64,000 nt of DNA from Calonectria ilicicola (lineage: Eukaryota > Ascomycota > Sordariomycetes > Hypocreales > Nectriaceae). A program made the position numbers and the translations under genes. The notes under the pieces are model-generated. The model saw only the letters and a list, made by a program, of their open reading frames with translations. It made no database searches and was not told the DNA's origin. Below are positions 24,444-35,657 of this stretch, piece by piece (positions within the stretch are counted from its first letter, which is position 1; each line of letters begins with the position of its first letter). The stretch is taken from positions 930,001 through 994,000 of the forward strand of contig CP085829.1 in NCBI GenBank assembly GCA_020809705.1, in the 5' to 3' direction.

Positions 24444-25169
24444 ATGGCGCAGGCTGCAGCTTCTCATGCCCGACCGGGACCACTTGGCGTTTCGAGGGAA
24501 CAAAATAGAAAACTCGCGACGGATAAATATTTCGCAAGTCTTTATTTAATGGAGCGAATGAGCCAAAGCGAGATGGCTGAGATATCCCACGGTGTCATAG
24601 CTGGCCAACCCACGCCCTTGCAAAGCTACCTCATGCACATCGACACGCTACATGATATCATCTCTAACGACCACTTTGGCGGTGAAATTCCGGCAAAAAT
24701 CATAAGCCAATGGGTACAAGCGTTGGAGCCGGGCAGTAAAATCCCGCTCCCTGAAAACGTCAAAGGCTTTTACGGTGGCAGCCTCAGAGCATCGATGCCC
24801 ATTGAGATTGCACGAGGCTCATACAAATACATTGCACACGAGACTGAGGACAAAGATAAAATCGCAAAATACGCCCAAAGAATGCTCATCACACTTTCTG
24901 TGCTAGATTTGGACTCTCTAGCGGAACAGGAACCGGACTTGTGTGCTCTTGTCCTGTGGCATAAAGCCCTCGCACAAGTGCGTCTTGTTGATAGTGCTCA
25001 AGGGCTTGCCGCTACGCTACTCGAATACGAAAAGATACGCCCAAAGTCAAAACTGCCGGATGGAAAACTCCCGCAACCCGAGCGACTAAAGTCTCGACTT
25101 TTAGTTGTGGCAAAAGACGTTGGTAACGAGCTAGCATTAAAATGGCTCACAAGCTGGCAAATATCATGA
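24444..25169 (+). CDS. Hypothetical protein (241 aa)
   Basis: A single uninterrupted frame starting at the ATG of MAQAAASHARPGPLG. The product is mostly helical in character, with no signal peptide, membrane segment or motif I can name. Recognisable stretches include MHIDTLHDIISNDHFGGEI and the lysine-rich LEYEKIRPKSKLPDGKL. Its codon use and lack of low-complexity sequence suggest a real cytosolic protein. It lies tail-to-tail with the GGPP-synthase-like gene, 267 bp apart. Confidence 0.55.
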   Translation: MAQAAASHARPGPLGVSREQNRKLATDKYFASLYLMERMSQSEMAEISHGVIAGQPTPLQSYLMHIDTLHDIISNDHFGGEIPAKIISQWVQALEPGSKIPLPENVKGFYGGSLRASMPIEIARGSYKYIAHETEDKDKIAKYAQRMLITLSVLDLDSLAEQEPDLCALVLWHKALAQVRLVDSAQGLAATLLEYEKIRPKSKLPDGKLPQPERLKSRLLVVAKDVGNELALKWLTSWQIS

Positions 25170-25436
25170 GACTCACTGCGTGAGCAGGATAAAAGGTCCG
25201 GTTATAAAATATGTGGTAGCGCATCACCTTTCAATATACGTCATATTTATGAATACATATTTCAGTAATCATTTCGTTAAGCAATCTCAGTTGCGATGTA
25301 TTCCCCTTTGGGGCGGTGTACAGCCTGCTAAAACTAAGAGCTCGCTACGCTATGTCTTGAAGGGCAAATCAGTCGAACTAGATTTATGACATTGAGAAAT
25401 TAGCTACAATAGATGCACAAGGAGGTCTAAACTGCA

Positions 25437-27009
25437 TCATACATCCCCAGCGATGAACGAAAGCAAAGAGCGAAAGTTGGGATTTTCCTTTCCAGCAGCC
25501 TTCTCAAGCTTTGACAATTCATCATTCAAGTCATTTTCCATTTCCTTCATCACACTTCGAGTATGAGAGAATGTGCCAGTCTTTTCTAGACACTCTAGAA
25601 TATAGGATTTGTGCTCATCAAGGAGTTGTTGCTTGCCATTTGCAGCGGTAGCCTGGCGAAAAATTCCCAAAATAGGCTCGCGGTATTCAGGATACCTTTG
25701 GAAGCAGTGGACTATGAGATAAGAGAACTTTCCCTCATCTAAGTCTTCACAGAAGCCTTTCTTTTTTGTAGTCTGGTCTTCAGTCAGCGATTTCCTTTGT
25801 GTAGGGGCAAAAGGGACCAGGAGTATCAGCATGATGTCGACCTGCCTTGGATGATTGCAAATTCATGTAGTCATTCTGAATCTGATAATATCGACTGAAG
25901 TTGTAGCAGAAACGGTCTAGATCAAGTTGCCTATGACTGAGTGAGCATGAATAAGCCTTGAAAATGAACCATAATTTTGGGCAATATACATTCCACTTGT
26001 GCCGTGCAGTTCTGACAGCTTAGCCATCAACATAACTTCGTGCCCAACCTCTGGATTGCATGTCAATAGCGGGAAACTTGGAAAATGAGTAGAACTTTGA
26101 AAACACACTCTTGTCCACCATTTGAAGATATTCAGACTCCAAAGGGCAGGTAAACGTTTCTCTCCAGTATATCTCCAGATTCTGACCTTGTGAACCTTTC
26201 TTTAACGCATCTTAAGTGAAGAATTAGCAACTGAAGGCTCAAAGTAACTGTCACAAAAATTGTTTGTACACTCGCCTATAATAGCACCGATCGCAATTTT
26301 GTTGCTGAGAGCATATACTTCCTCTAAGGCAAGGATATACATCAAAAATGAGGCATTCGTCGTTCGATGCTGACCAAATAGAATATGGGCTGCAGGGTTT
26401 CCTCGTCTTAAGGGAGACGAATCCTGAATATCATCCAAACTTTAAAGAATAAACATTGTTAGCTTACAATTGGATAGAAGCGGATTATTTCTGCACTTTT
26501 TTGGAACCATTTCAGCAATTATTCCCGTCACTCACATTAGGTTTGAGTTGTGCATCAAGTTTGCAATTCGTTTGATCGAAACAACAGATTGGGCAGGAGC
26601 CTGGAACCATACGTTGAAGCCATCAACCAGTTTATCACAAACGCTTCTGCCGCCCAATGACATGATATAATCTGCAGGTGCGATTGCAACCTATTTCTTC
26701 CATTTGAAAATTAACATTCAAATTGATAAGAAACTCCGGGCGCTCAACCATTTTTGGAAGAATTTTGGAACAAGTCTGTTGCCTTACCTTGTATGCTAGA
26801 GTGGAGACATCTTCTCTCGATGTATCGGCACCTAGATTCTGCTGTGGGATATTCGAGCTTGGCAAAGCAGACCCTTGTTCTTTGGACGAAAACCTCGCCT
26901 TTTGGGTGGAACTTGATCCCGGCATCCGTACCGCAAGTGATCTGCGTGCTACTGGCAAAGCAGTCTGGAGGAAGTGGCGTCTACTATACATGATTCGTTT
27001 GCAAAACAT
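25437..27009 (-). CDS. Geranylgeranyl-diphosphate-synthase-like prenyltransferase (377 aa)
   Basis: Seven exons on the minus strand: 27009-26788, 26690-26536, 26439-26276, 26210-26109, 26050-25990, 25930-25842 and 25777-25437, summing to 378 codons. The first aspartate-rich motif is intact (DDIQD, residues 128-132, in LDDIQDSSPLRRGNPAAH). Family landmarks before and after it are clear: YIMSLGGRSVCDKLVDGFN, EIYWRETFTCP and KGFCEDLDEGKFS. The second motif is altered: QIQNDYMN (254-258) replaces the usual QIRDDYxN. Intron 3 (26275-26211) has a GC donor. The N-terminus is basic and serine-rich and could be a targeting sequence, if the first ATG is used. The family joins IPP units to make C20 GGPP for diterpenoids or isoprenylation. 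With no cyclase nearby, this looks like a secondary-metabolism paralogue. Confidence 0.9.
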
Positions 27010-27788
27010 CTGTAGATGGTCAAAGGATTGAAGATGAAAATGTGAGGCGTAATTAGTCTAGATAGTCGGAGATTATTTGCATCACAGGCCCAGACTGGAA
27101 TCTTGAAATGAGACATGAGGCGGTGACTCGGCGGAACCGCGGAATTTGAAGTAATTGGGCGCGGCATTGTGTTCCACACAATACCGTTGCCCAGGTAGCG
27201 AGCCGTAAGACATTGGGCATAAAGCCGAGAGGGAAGAATGACTTGCCAATCCAATGGGTATCAGTTATATTTGGAAAGGCAACGTGGGTCGTATTAATCT
27301 CCACTGATAGCATGTGGTTGTGAAACTCAGGAGGCTTCGGACTCTTGGGTATAATTGCTGGCTACGAATGAGAAACTATAGTTCCAAGTAGCGGAAAGAG
27401 TGACCAGTAACTCTTTCCTGGAGCTAGACAACTATATCAACAATAATTCATGCTGATAGTTCCTTGGGCTTCCACTTAACTATGGGTATGTAGGAGAGGG
27501 AAACAACCTTTAATTATCAAGCCGGCGAAAGCTGCGCTATCCCGAATACGAAAACATATGATTTGATAGGTTGACATAATTGGCAATCCCATTGAGGTTA
27601 CCTGGTTCTTTACCCTGGTTTTATCCTCAACTCGCTACCCCGCACTGCCTATCTCAAACTCGGACCATCCACTCCTGTCAGCAAAGCCCACCTCGTCAAA
27701 CCTTGGTGACGAAATACCCCAACGCCAAGACTTCACGACCCAACCCAACAGGTCCACTTAAAGCGATACATCTTTCTGTGTTGCCATC
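27010..27788. other. Intergenic, divergent promoter region
   Basis: The region separates the GGPP-synthase-like gene from the APH-like gene. Short minus-strand frames at 27053-27313 have no recognisable homology and are not called. Confidence 0.45.
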
Positions 27789-28943
27789 ATGAGCAATCTA
27801 GTAGAAGCTTTGCCACAACCCATCGACCATGAGAGCATCCAGTCTCTGCTTCGCAATAAGGGCCTTCCTGAGGCGACAAAAATCGCCTCTGCAAAAGTAA
27901 CGGCCGAATACCATTCCATCTATTTCATCACAGTGCCGCCATGCGAGAAGACCTTAGGCCACTCGGATCTCGTTCTGCGCGTCTCGGGTCCTCACCTGCC
28001 CACGATCAAGACTCGCAATGAGATCGGCGTAATGTCCTGGGTTGCCCAGAACACGACAATTCCCATCCCAGACATCATTGCCTACGACGCATCGGACAAC
28101 AATCTAATTGGGCACGAGTACACACTGTTGGAGAAATGCCCAGGAGCCACGCTGAGCGACGTTTACTTGTCTTTGGATTACGCGCAGATGACCCACCTCA
28201 TGGACCAAATAATCGACATGCTCCTTCAGCTCCATGAGCAGCCGTGGGAGGGAATCGGAGGATTGACTCTGAACGAGAGCGGAAACGCCGTGCTCTCCCA
28301 GGTGCTGGACGAGGACTTTTGGCAGGTCACTGATATCGAACGTTTTTGGACGCCAGAGGAAACTGTGGCCACGTTAAATATCCACGGTCCTTACAAGACA
28401 TACATCGACTACGTTTCTGCTCAGATAAGGCAATACGTTTCCTTGATAAAAAAGCACCGCAAGCTTGAGTTTATGTTGGATGTGGTTCCCCGCCTCGAGG
28501 CCTTTGTCGTTGCGCTGCCCCAGCACACTGACGAACTAAACAAGACTAAGCTGCGGCTGGCACACAAGGATATGCACCTCGCAAATTTGCTCTTTGACGA
28601 AGCATCGGGTAACATCACAGCCGTCCTCGACTGGGAGTTTTCAGGCGTGGTGCCCTTCACACGCTGGAACCCCAAACGTGCATTTTTGTGGAACGGGCGC
28701 GACGATGACAAAACCATGGAGGAAAAGCAGAGACTGTGGCATCTCTTTTCTCAGCGCTGCGACGAACGGAAAGTTTCCATCCTGGAAGACGCAGAGTTTG
28801 CATCGCCGCTGCAAGAGAAGATGCAAACGGTTACCAATTACTTGCGCGCCATTGTTGAGGTCTGTCCCAGAGGTCAGAGACAAGACTTGGTGCAGGGATG
28901 GAAGAATACCGTTTTGGAAAATTTGGCACCCTTTAGTGTTTAA
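27789..28943 (+). CDS. Aminoglycoside phosphotransferase (APH)-fold protein (384 aa)
   Basis: An intronless frame of 384 residues starting MSNLVEALPQPIDHESIQSL. The protein-kinase-like APH fold is shown by the N-lobe (VLRVSGPHLPTIKTRNEIGVM and the hinge YTLLEKCPGATLSD), the catalytic loop LAHKDMHLANLLFD and the metal-binding AVLDWEFSG. The loop HxDxxxxN and the following D of LDWEF are all present, so phosphotransfer is plausible. Fungal genomes carry many such genes. Most are of unknown substrate (small molecules or proteins), and resistance to aminoglycosides should not be assumed. The protein is cytosolic, with no targeting sequence. Confidence 0.9.
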   Translation: MSNLVEALPQPIDHESIQSLLRNKGLPEATKIASAKVTAEYHSIYFITVPPCEKTLGHSDLVLRVSGPHLPTIKTRNEIGVMSWVAQNTTIPIPDIIAYDASDNNLIGHEYTLLEKCPGATLSDVYLSLDYAQMTHLMDQIIDMLLQLHEQPWEGIGGLTLNESGNAVLSQVLDEDFWQVTDIERFWTPEETVATLNIHGPYKTYIDYVSAQIRQYVSLIKKHRKLEFMLDVVPRLEAFVVALPQHTDELNKTKLRLAHKDMHLANLLFDEASGNITAVLDWEFSGVVPFTRWNPKRAFLWNGRDDDKTMEEKQRLWHLFSQRCDERKVSILEDAEFASPLQEKMQTVTNYLRAIVEVCPRGQRQDLVQGWKNTVLENLAPFSV

Positions 28944-29904
28944 TCATTTACGTACACCATGAATTATGTTCAATCTTCCCCAACGTAAAGTAAACCGGGA
29001 TTAAAAAAACAGCAACCTTGATCAGGGGATTGCAGTGAACATGCCGCTAATAGGAGGTGCAATGATGGCCTAACCTTGAAAAAATATCTCCGCAATTTTG
29101 TGATATCTAGGAATTTGTTTCTACGTGCATAGGTTTCCCTTTTCCCTTGCCATCATCAATCCATCAAATGTTGCGCTCAGAAATATGTTTCGTGATCATA
29201 GAACCTCTACCCACACTAGTGAGCCTAATGGAGGATCTTCAGTTATTCAGCTCCGAACTCCTACTCCAAAGATTTTAACTAAGAGGTCTCCGGGTACCAT
29301 CCTTACCCAAAATTTGAACCCTTATTCAAATGAAACCCTATTTCTACGGTCAATTCGCCTAGCGGTTCGTAGAAGACACAATGAAGCACACGTGATCAGC
29401 AAATGAGACCACTTTCTCTAGAATCATGAAGTGGTGGTGCGCAGCCCGTCGGTTGCTTTGCCTTTTCAGAATTCTAATAATCAGCGTAATATTCCAACAT
29501 ACACGAGACAAGATCTGTCACCATTGGTTTACCTGTCATGCAGTTGGTTGTTTCCGCTCGCCAACAACGCTCAAATCCCGCATGGCTCAGCTATTGTGCA
29601 AGGCTGATGAAACCAACAGAGTTTGCGATGTGTAAGCTTAAGGCCATATTCGCTATTGGTGCGGGCGGGCGAGTTTGGGCACTGCCCCCGCCGTCGTGAC
29701 CCAACTACCAATTGCAAGTCCGAATAGCAACGGTAACGACCAACACTGGGGCTGTGCGCTGCGATAAGCCGTATTTATGAGCCTTCTCCAACCCCAGCTC
29801 CAGGGGCGCATCCGTACATATTTACTCAGCGCCCTCTCACTTATTGCAACATCTTTCCATGCAAAGATTTATTTGACGACGCAATTCCACCTTTATATTT
29901 CCCA
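28944..29904. other. Intergenic, no gene seen
   Basis: Nothing supportable as coding. A GC-rich patch at about 29660-29700 lies about 200 bp before the next ATG and may be part of its promoter. Confidence 0.45.
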
Positions 29905-30251
29905 ATGTCGGATGAAAAGAACGCTCTTCTAACCTCAAACAATGGCAACGAAGCATGTGTGTGCCCCTCCTTACCAATTGTCAGTTGCTACTAATTCATT
30001 TGGGGTTAGCCCAAAAATCACCCAAAAAATGTATGTCGAGGGAGGATATAAAGTGGCTGTGCATCGTGCTTCTCTGGCAGTTCATGGCCACGGTAGTCAT
30101 GGGCGTTATCCTGTGGGAGTGGAAGGGATGGAGTAATGAGAATGCTTCATCCAAAAGGTATCTTGTAGCAGGGGCTTTCCAAACGCTGGTTACAATTGTC
30201 TTGGTTGCCATTTTCACCCAAGAATGGATGCAACTTCGGAGGATGAATTGA
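29905..30251 (+). CDS. Small two-pass membrane protein (97 aa)
   Basis: Two exons, 29905-29956 and 30010-30251, joined by a 53-bp intron (GTGTGT donor, TAG acceptor) in phase 1. Exon 1 encodes the polar MSDEKNALLTSNNGNEA. Exon 2 encodes two hydrophobic segments, WLCIVLLWQFMATVVMGVIL and YLVAGAFQTLVTIVLVAIF, separated by a short charged loop (EWKGWSNENASSKR) and followed by a short polar tail. I do not recognise the family. The coherent domain layout on both sides of a good intron is the evidence for a real gene. Confidence 0.6.
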
Positions 30252-31837
30252 TTCACGAGCCGGAGATTGATTTGACACCACTCGACGATACAAATGCCGA
30301 GGTTTTTCTTTCAAACTAGAATGCTTTCATAACTAAATTTGGAGGCCACTGAGAGCAGCGCTGTATTCGCTTCTGTTTGTGTTTTATGCTAGCCGTTTTC
30401 GAAAATGGACAGGATGTACTTACAATAGTCGATGGTGTACTTTTCCAGTTTCTAGGATCCAATGACTCTGGGTACCATGGCCCCAGCGACATCCAATCAC
30501 AGAAAACATGGTTCTTTCAATCATTAGCCCTTGCTAGCAGAAATGCTGGGGGTGTGCATCTGACCAATTGTACAGTGCCCTGTATCATGCCGACGTCACT
30601 GTGATCATGCTAACTATATCGAGCGTTCGCCGATAGCCCATAAACCCCGTGTCAGCTTTTGATGCAAAGCGGTTTTCCTTTGCTTTGTAGATATTTATTC
30701 TCTCAGAAAAGGGCGTAACTAGAATCACCATCTTACAAAATATAGCCAGACTCTAGACTAGTATTCCCATACACCACTTTTCTGCTTGGCGAATTTATAA
30801 TAGAGCTGTACCTTTGGCGGCTAGTTATTTGCAATGTGGCAGGAGAGCATGCCGCCTACTTAGGCCACGTGATGGCGAATGCATGCAATGAGGGATTATC
30901 AACGGAGATTCTTCAGATATCGCTCTGAGCTTTTGGTGGGTTGATTATGTCGGCCGCTGACATTGTTGGTGTCTCTGGTACCAACTGCGGGGTATTCAGG
31001 CGCCAAAATGTGTTTGCGAATAGTGCCTATTTTCATGCTCTTCTTTACGACCACAGCAATAGGGAGAGAAGAGGAAACAAGACCCATTATTTTGGTCAAA
31101 GCCCCTGATGATAAAAGCCTCGCCGGCAGGCAACCTTCGTCGGCTGAATTTATCTTGTCTCGCGCTACTGTTCATTTCTTGGTTGTTGGTTGACATCAAC
31201 TGGGGCAATGTCCAACCGTCAGAGGTTGATTGGTCGACTGACACGCTAGCCATGCCACTTTCTCGCAAGGGCTGGTACCCTGGTCGCCAGAGACGGGATC
31301 GCATCGACTGTCGTGACCTTAGTGGCTCCATCATGGTGCAAACTTGTGCAAACACACGTGGAGTTGTCTGTTTGTGTTTGCTTCGTGACGCAATTCAACA
31401 ATGTGCAAAGCCAGTGAGGAGGGAATGTAGTCGCTAATGTAATCTTGTAGTTTGACACTAACAAAGCCATACATGGACACATCTCTCCCATGATGTTGTC
31501 ACATATGCGAAAAGCAATGTTTGCCCATGACAGCATCAACATGACAAGTCAGATGAGCCATGAGCTCAGATATGCGTCGAACAACGAACTGGTCGCGTCA
31601 ATCTAGCCGTTATCCTCTTTTAATTCCCGTCTCCCGTTTGTAAAGTTCAGTCTAATCTGCCGCTCCTAGTTTAGCCCTCGGTTACCCACAGCCCTAGTTA
31701 TGCTTTTTCCCCATTGGAACGCACCTCGCTAATGCAGGGTCTCCGCATGAGCTGGCCTCGACACGCACCAAACCTTTAAGGGCCTCTCATCGGCACTCTG
31801 CTGTTCCACTCAACTTCCAAACTCGTCGAATTCCAAA
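30252..31837. other. Intergenic, no gene seen
   Basis: Short frames on both strands at 30.9-31.5 kb have no splice support or recognisable motifs. The last 150 bases are the promoter of the methyltransferase. Confidence 0.45.
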
Positions 31838-33460
31838 ATGTCCGACGCCGCCAGAGAGCAGACGCCTGTCGCAGAGACACCGGCCCCGGAGTCGGCAACT
31901 CCAGGGCCTGCTTCAGCTGCGACACCTACGACCACTACGCCCGCCGAAGCTGCTATTTTGCCTCTTGAAACAGGGAATGAGCTGGACGACGTAAATATAG
32001 GCCTTTGAAAGTTGTAGGCTTAGGTTACTGATCGAATTCAGGATGCATCTTCAGAAGGTGATGCCGACTCCACATTGGAAGACCGAGAGAACTCGACGGC
32101 GTCGATCACCTCAAGCATTCTCAAATACAGGACCATTCTCGGTCGTAGATTTCACAGCGAAATGGGCAATGCGAATTATTGGTAAGTGATCTTGCCTCAA
32201 GGCAAGAGGTATTTGTGGCTGATGGTATTTTAAGGGGAACCAATGATGAGCAACAAAACGAAGCTGCAGACATCAAGTCAGTTTGTCCTAGACCAAACCA
32301 AATATTGTCATCATGAAGTCTAATAATATTCAAGTCATCATGTTCAAACTCTAGGCCTGGACGGACAGCTTTTCCTTGCGCCGCTGGATAAAAGCAAGGT
32401 TCAGGTAAGCCTTGGCAATAGGTTTCCCATACTAGCTTAGATGGTCTGCTGACACTTTTTACAGAAAGTAGTAGATATCGGTACAGGAACAGGTATGTTG
32501 AGATAATCCTCAAAAGATCTTTTAAGCACAATAACTGACTGATGTGATCCCAATTTAGGAATTTGGGCCATGTAAGTCGTGCAACTGCTGCCTCTCTCAG
32601 GCACAAAGATTGACATCTTCTTCAGTGATTTTGCGGATGAGTTTCCTGGTGCAGCGGTCATCGGAACGGATATCTCTCCCATTCAGCCGAGTTGGGTTCC
32701 ACCCAACCTGCAATTGTAAGTCTCGATTACTTCCTTGAACGTTCTTGAATCCGAATGGCCTCTGACCCTTTGTAGCCAAATTGACGATTGCACCAAAGAG
32801 TGGACCTTTGGAGAAAACTCTCTCGACTATGTGCATATTCGTTTCTTGAGCGGGTGCATTCCTGACTGGACCGCCTTGTTCGAGCAAGCCTACAAATGCC
32901 TCAAGCCTGGAGGAATTATTGAAACCATGGAGCCATCAGCATACATGCAGAGCGATGACAACACGATTGAAGAGGACAGCGCCATGGGCCGGTGGGGCAA
33001 CATTTTCGTCGAGGGAGGGAAGAAGATAAACTGCACTTTTACAGTTTTCCAAGACAATGTTCAGAACAAGTCCCTAGAGGCGGCTGGCTTTGTCGATCTT
33101 CATGAGCACAAGTACAAGGTGAGCATTTGTTTCTTTTTTTTTTTTTTTGTGTGTGTGTGTTTGTCTTTGCCGCATTTACTCTATCATCAATGAAGGTTCA
33201 TTTGTTAACATCGTCTCTTCAAATAGTCACCCATTGGCAGTTGGCCAAAAGACCCAAAGCTTCGAGAGATAGGGCAATTTGCGCAGCTATCTATGGAATC
33301 CGACTTTGAGGGCCTGGTCATCTTTATGACAAATGTTCTAGGAGGATGGACCAAAGAGGAGATTTTGGTATACATTGCCCAACTTCGCCAGGAAATTCGC
33401 TCTAGAAAGAAGCATGGATGGTACTGGCAAAAGATTGTTTGGGCTAGAAAGCCTGAGTAA
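31838..33460 (+). CDS. LaeA-like SAM-dependent methyltransferase (370 aa, 9 exons)
   Basis: Exons: 31838-31990, 32042-32181, 32235-32276, 32335-32404, 32465-32492, 32559-32571, 32626-32715, 32776-33118 and 33227-33460. The N-terminus is low-complexity (Pro/Ala/Thr). It is followed by [20 protein letters not shown] and [17 protein letters not shown], typical of the LaeA-like fungal family. Motif I is [15 protein letters not shown] (about residues 138-152), followed by [20 protein letters not shown] and the motif II/III area [12 protein letters not shown]. The C-terminal [12 protein letters not shown] is also characteristic. Members methylate small molecules or act with velvet proteins; most paralogues outside LaeA itself have no assigned substrate. 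Two very short exons (28 and 13 nt) split motif I. Confidence 0.92.
33131..33162 (+). repeat. Poly-T and (GT)n microsatellite inside an intron
   Basis: A run of about 15 T followed directly by five GT units lies in the last, 108-bp intron of the methyltransferase gene. It forms part of the pyrimidine-rich intron body. Confidence 0.8.
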
Positions 33461-34196
33461 AGAGGATGGCACCGCAGTATTACCTTTAGTATAAGGAAGC
33501 CTTCAATAGCGTGAATCATAATTAAATTACCATCAACGAATGACTACGCATTGGAACAAAGGATTGATTTAAGACTAATCGTGATGTATTCCCGATTATT
33601 TATGGTGTTTATGCTGATCATTTCCATCTGAGTATATTTCTGGGTCTTCTGATGCAACTTCATCCTTCAATTTAATCTCCTTGAAAATATTGCAGAATGA
33701 ATTGTCAAAAAATATGTATGGTTTTTATTCATGTCTTCATCATACCGTCTATCGGTTCTATCTACCGCCAAGCCCGAACGTGAAATCTATTTTTAGATTG
33801 CCTCCCCATTCCCAACTCTGTTGGATCTACATTCTTTGCGAATGCCTTGCCTCTCATTCGTCCCAGCTATTTGTTGAGATGACCATCCTCAGACGCTGCA
33901 GAGAGAATTACACTCTGAGCATACCCTGTCCTCCGAAGCCTTGCTATAGGAGGTGATTACCTCTTGGCTTTTGCCTCTTTTTTGGTCTTTCTCGTGGCGG
34001 TGACTTGCGTAATTAGCTACCATGGACTCCACGGCCCAGATAATCCTGGTATTGAACCTATGTGCTTGGAATCTGTCGTGATTTCAAAGGTCTTCTTGTT
34101 CGCTGACGTAGGTTCTTTCCCCGCAGAAATCCCGGGACTGATCGGAATCCGAGTCGTTCTCTCATCTGTGATTTGAAAGCATCTCGAATGACAAAA
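33461..34196. other. Intergenic, convergent 3' ends
   Basis: No gene seen. It separates the methyltransferase from the convergent phosphoesterase. Confidence 0.45.
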
Positions 34197-35568
34197 TCAA
34201 GACATCAATAAAATAGTGGCTCCCAGAGCCAACCCAGTCGAAGCGTAAATAGAGCCAATTGTGTTCCTAAGAATAGAAACAGCTAATGACTGTGATGTGG
34301 TCGTGACATTGTCTTCGACGTTCAGGTAGGTCTTTGTGTTTGGTGTTTTGCTGTAAGAATCCTCGTTGTAGGTCGAGTTCAATGAGATGGATCCCACCGC
34401 ATCACCGGACTCGAGACGGATATGGGAGTCGACAGTCAAGTTCTTGAGCTTCTCCTGTGTCACCACAATCTGGCGAGCTCCACGGATATAATCACCGTAG
34501 CCGCCATAACCCGAATGCTGACCATAACATAGGTTGATTCCGTTGCCCGTGATGTTCATTCCGCCGACCGTTGCGTCCCATTTGTAGCACCAGGTATTGG
34601 CGTGATCGTGGCCAGAAAAGAGTCCAATGACGCCGGGGACTGAGACCAGAGCTTCCATGAATGGTGCATCTTGGCCAGAATACCCGCAAGTCTCCTCTCC
34701 GTTTTCTTCTGTGCACCATTCTGCGCCCTGTTGCACAACGGTTTCTTCGTTAATACCGGGTTGGCGGTTTTCATCAACACCAAGTTTTTGCAGTGCAAAG
34801 GATGCGTTGACGGGGATGTGGACGAATGCGAGCGAGGGGATGACTTTGTTGTGCTTTTCAAAGAGCTCAGTGCTCGTTTCGTTGAACCACGTGACAACAC
34901 TCGTATCAACCCAGTTGGGCTGGTCTGAGCCCTGGAAGTAATAACCACCGCGGCTATCAAAAAACCAAAGGATGAGCTCCGGAGAGCAGTCATTGACTGT
35001 TGTGCAGTTGGATGCATAGACCGGAAGGTAATAGTTGGTGACGCCCGCATTGTCGTCCGAAACCATTCGCTGTGTTCGGGATCCATTAAAAGTCTGTTCG
35101 CGCTCGAACAAGGCATCGGCGCTCAAATTGTAGTTGCGATCGTGATTTCCGTAAGACGCAGCCCAGGTTAAATTACGCTCCATAATTGGCGCCACAATCT
35201 GATCCAGGTAGGTGGTGCTGTTGTCAGAAAACATGTTATAGCCATCCAGTAGGTCACCGTTCAAAACGACTAGATCCGGTGTGTCGTAGTCCAAGACATC
35301 TCCAATGACCTGAACAGATTTGCGGTCTTGGGCGGGGCCTGAACCTGACGGCGCTATGGTCAAGTCTTAGTAAAATGATGGCTACGAAAACAGGGCATTA
35401 GGACATACATTGACCGAAATGGAGGTCTTCAAAAACCGAAATCTGGAAAGTTCCACTGGAATCAAATTTTAAGGGCGCAAGATCTGAATTGTTGACGGCG
35501 CGAGGGACGACGGCCTGGTGAGACAGACGCGCTGCTGCTGCAGCTACAAGGACAGCGGTTTTGAGCAT
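34197..35568 (-). CDS. Secreted calcineurin-like metallophosphoesterase (438 aa)
   Basis: Two exons on the minus strand, 35568-35409 and 35353-34197, with a 55-bp intron (GTATGT donor, TAG acceptor). The chosen ATG gives the signal peptide MLKTAVLVAAAAARLSHQA. All metallophosphoesterase motifs are present: D48-x-H50 (FEDLHFG), GDLLD (86-90), GNHD (122-125) and, near residue 300, GHDH in LFSGHDHANTWCY. It therefore binds two metals and should hydrolyse phosphate esters outside the cell or at the wall. Many N-glycosylation sequons (NNS, NST, NLT, NCT) and a hydrophobic C-terminus (STGLALGATILLMS) suggest a GPI-anchored surface protein. It resembles Dcr2/purple-phosphatase-like fungal proteins; the substrate is not known. 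Confidence 0.92.
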
Positions 35569-35644
35569 GGTGAAATCCCGGATGCGCACGATGAGCGACA
35601 AAAGATGAGAATAATTGCATTTCTAAAACCTTGCCCAAACACTT

Positions 35645-35657
35645 CCATTATATATAT
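35645..35657 (-). promoter_or_regulatory. TATA-like element of the phosphoesterase gene
   Basis: On the minus strand the run CATATATATAATG lies about 80 bp before the phosphoesterase ATG. Confidence 0.35.

Noticed and set aside
27053..27313. Minus-strand frame upstream of the GGPP-synthase-like gene, considered as a gene fragment
   Set aside because: No motif of any enzyme family can be recognised, and it cannot be joined in frame to the prenyltransferase, whose own start is clear.
31108..31437. 109-residue plus-strand frame with a hydrophobic start
   Set aside because: An antisense frame is equally open, the sequence is unlike a folded protein, and no promoter or intron support was seen.
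20870..31837. A terpenoid biosynthetic cluster around the GGPP-synthase-like gene
   Set aside because: Only a prenyltransferase, a regulator and unrelated genes are present. No terpene cyclase, P450 or acyltransferase could be found on either strand.
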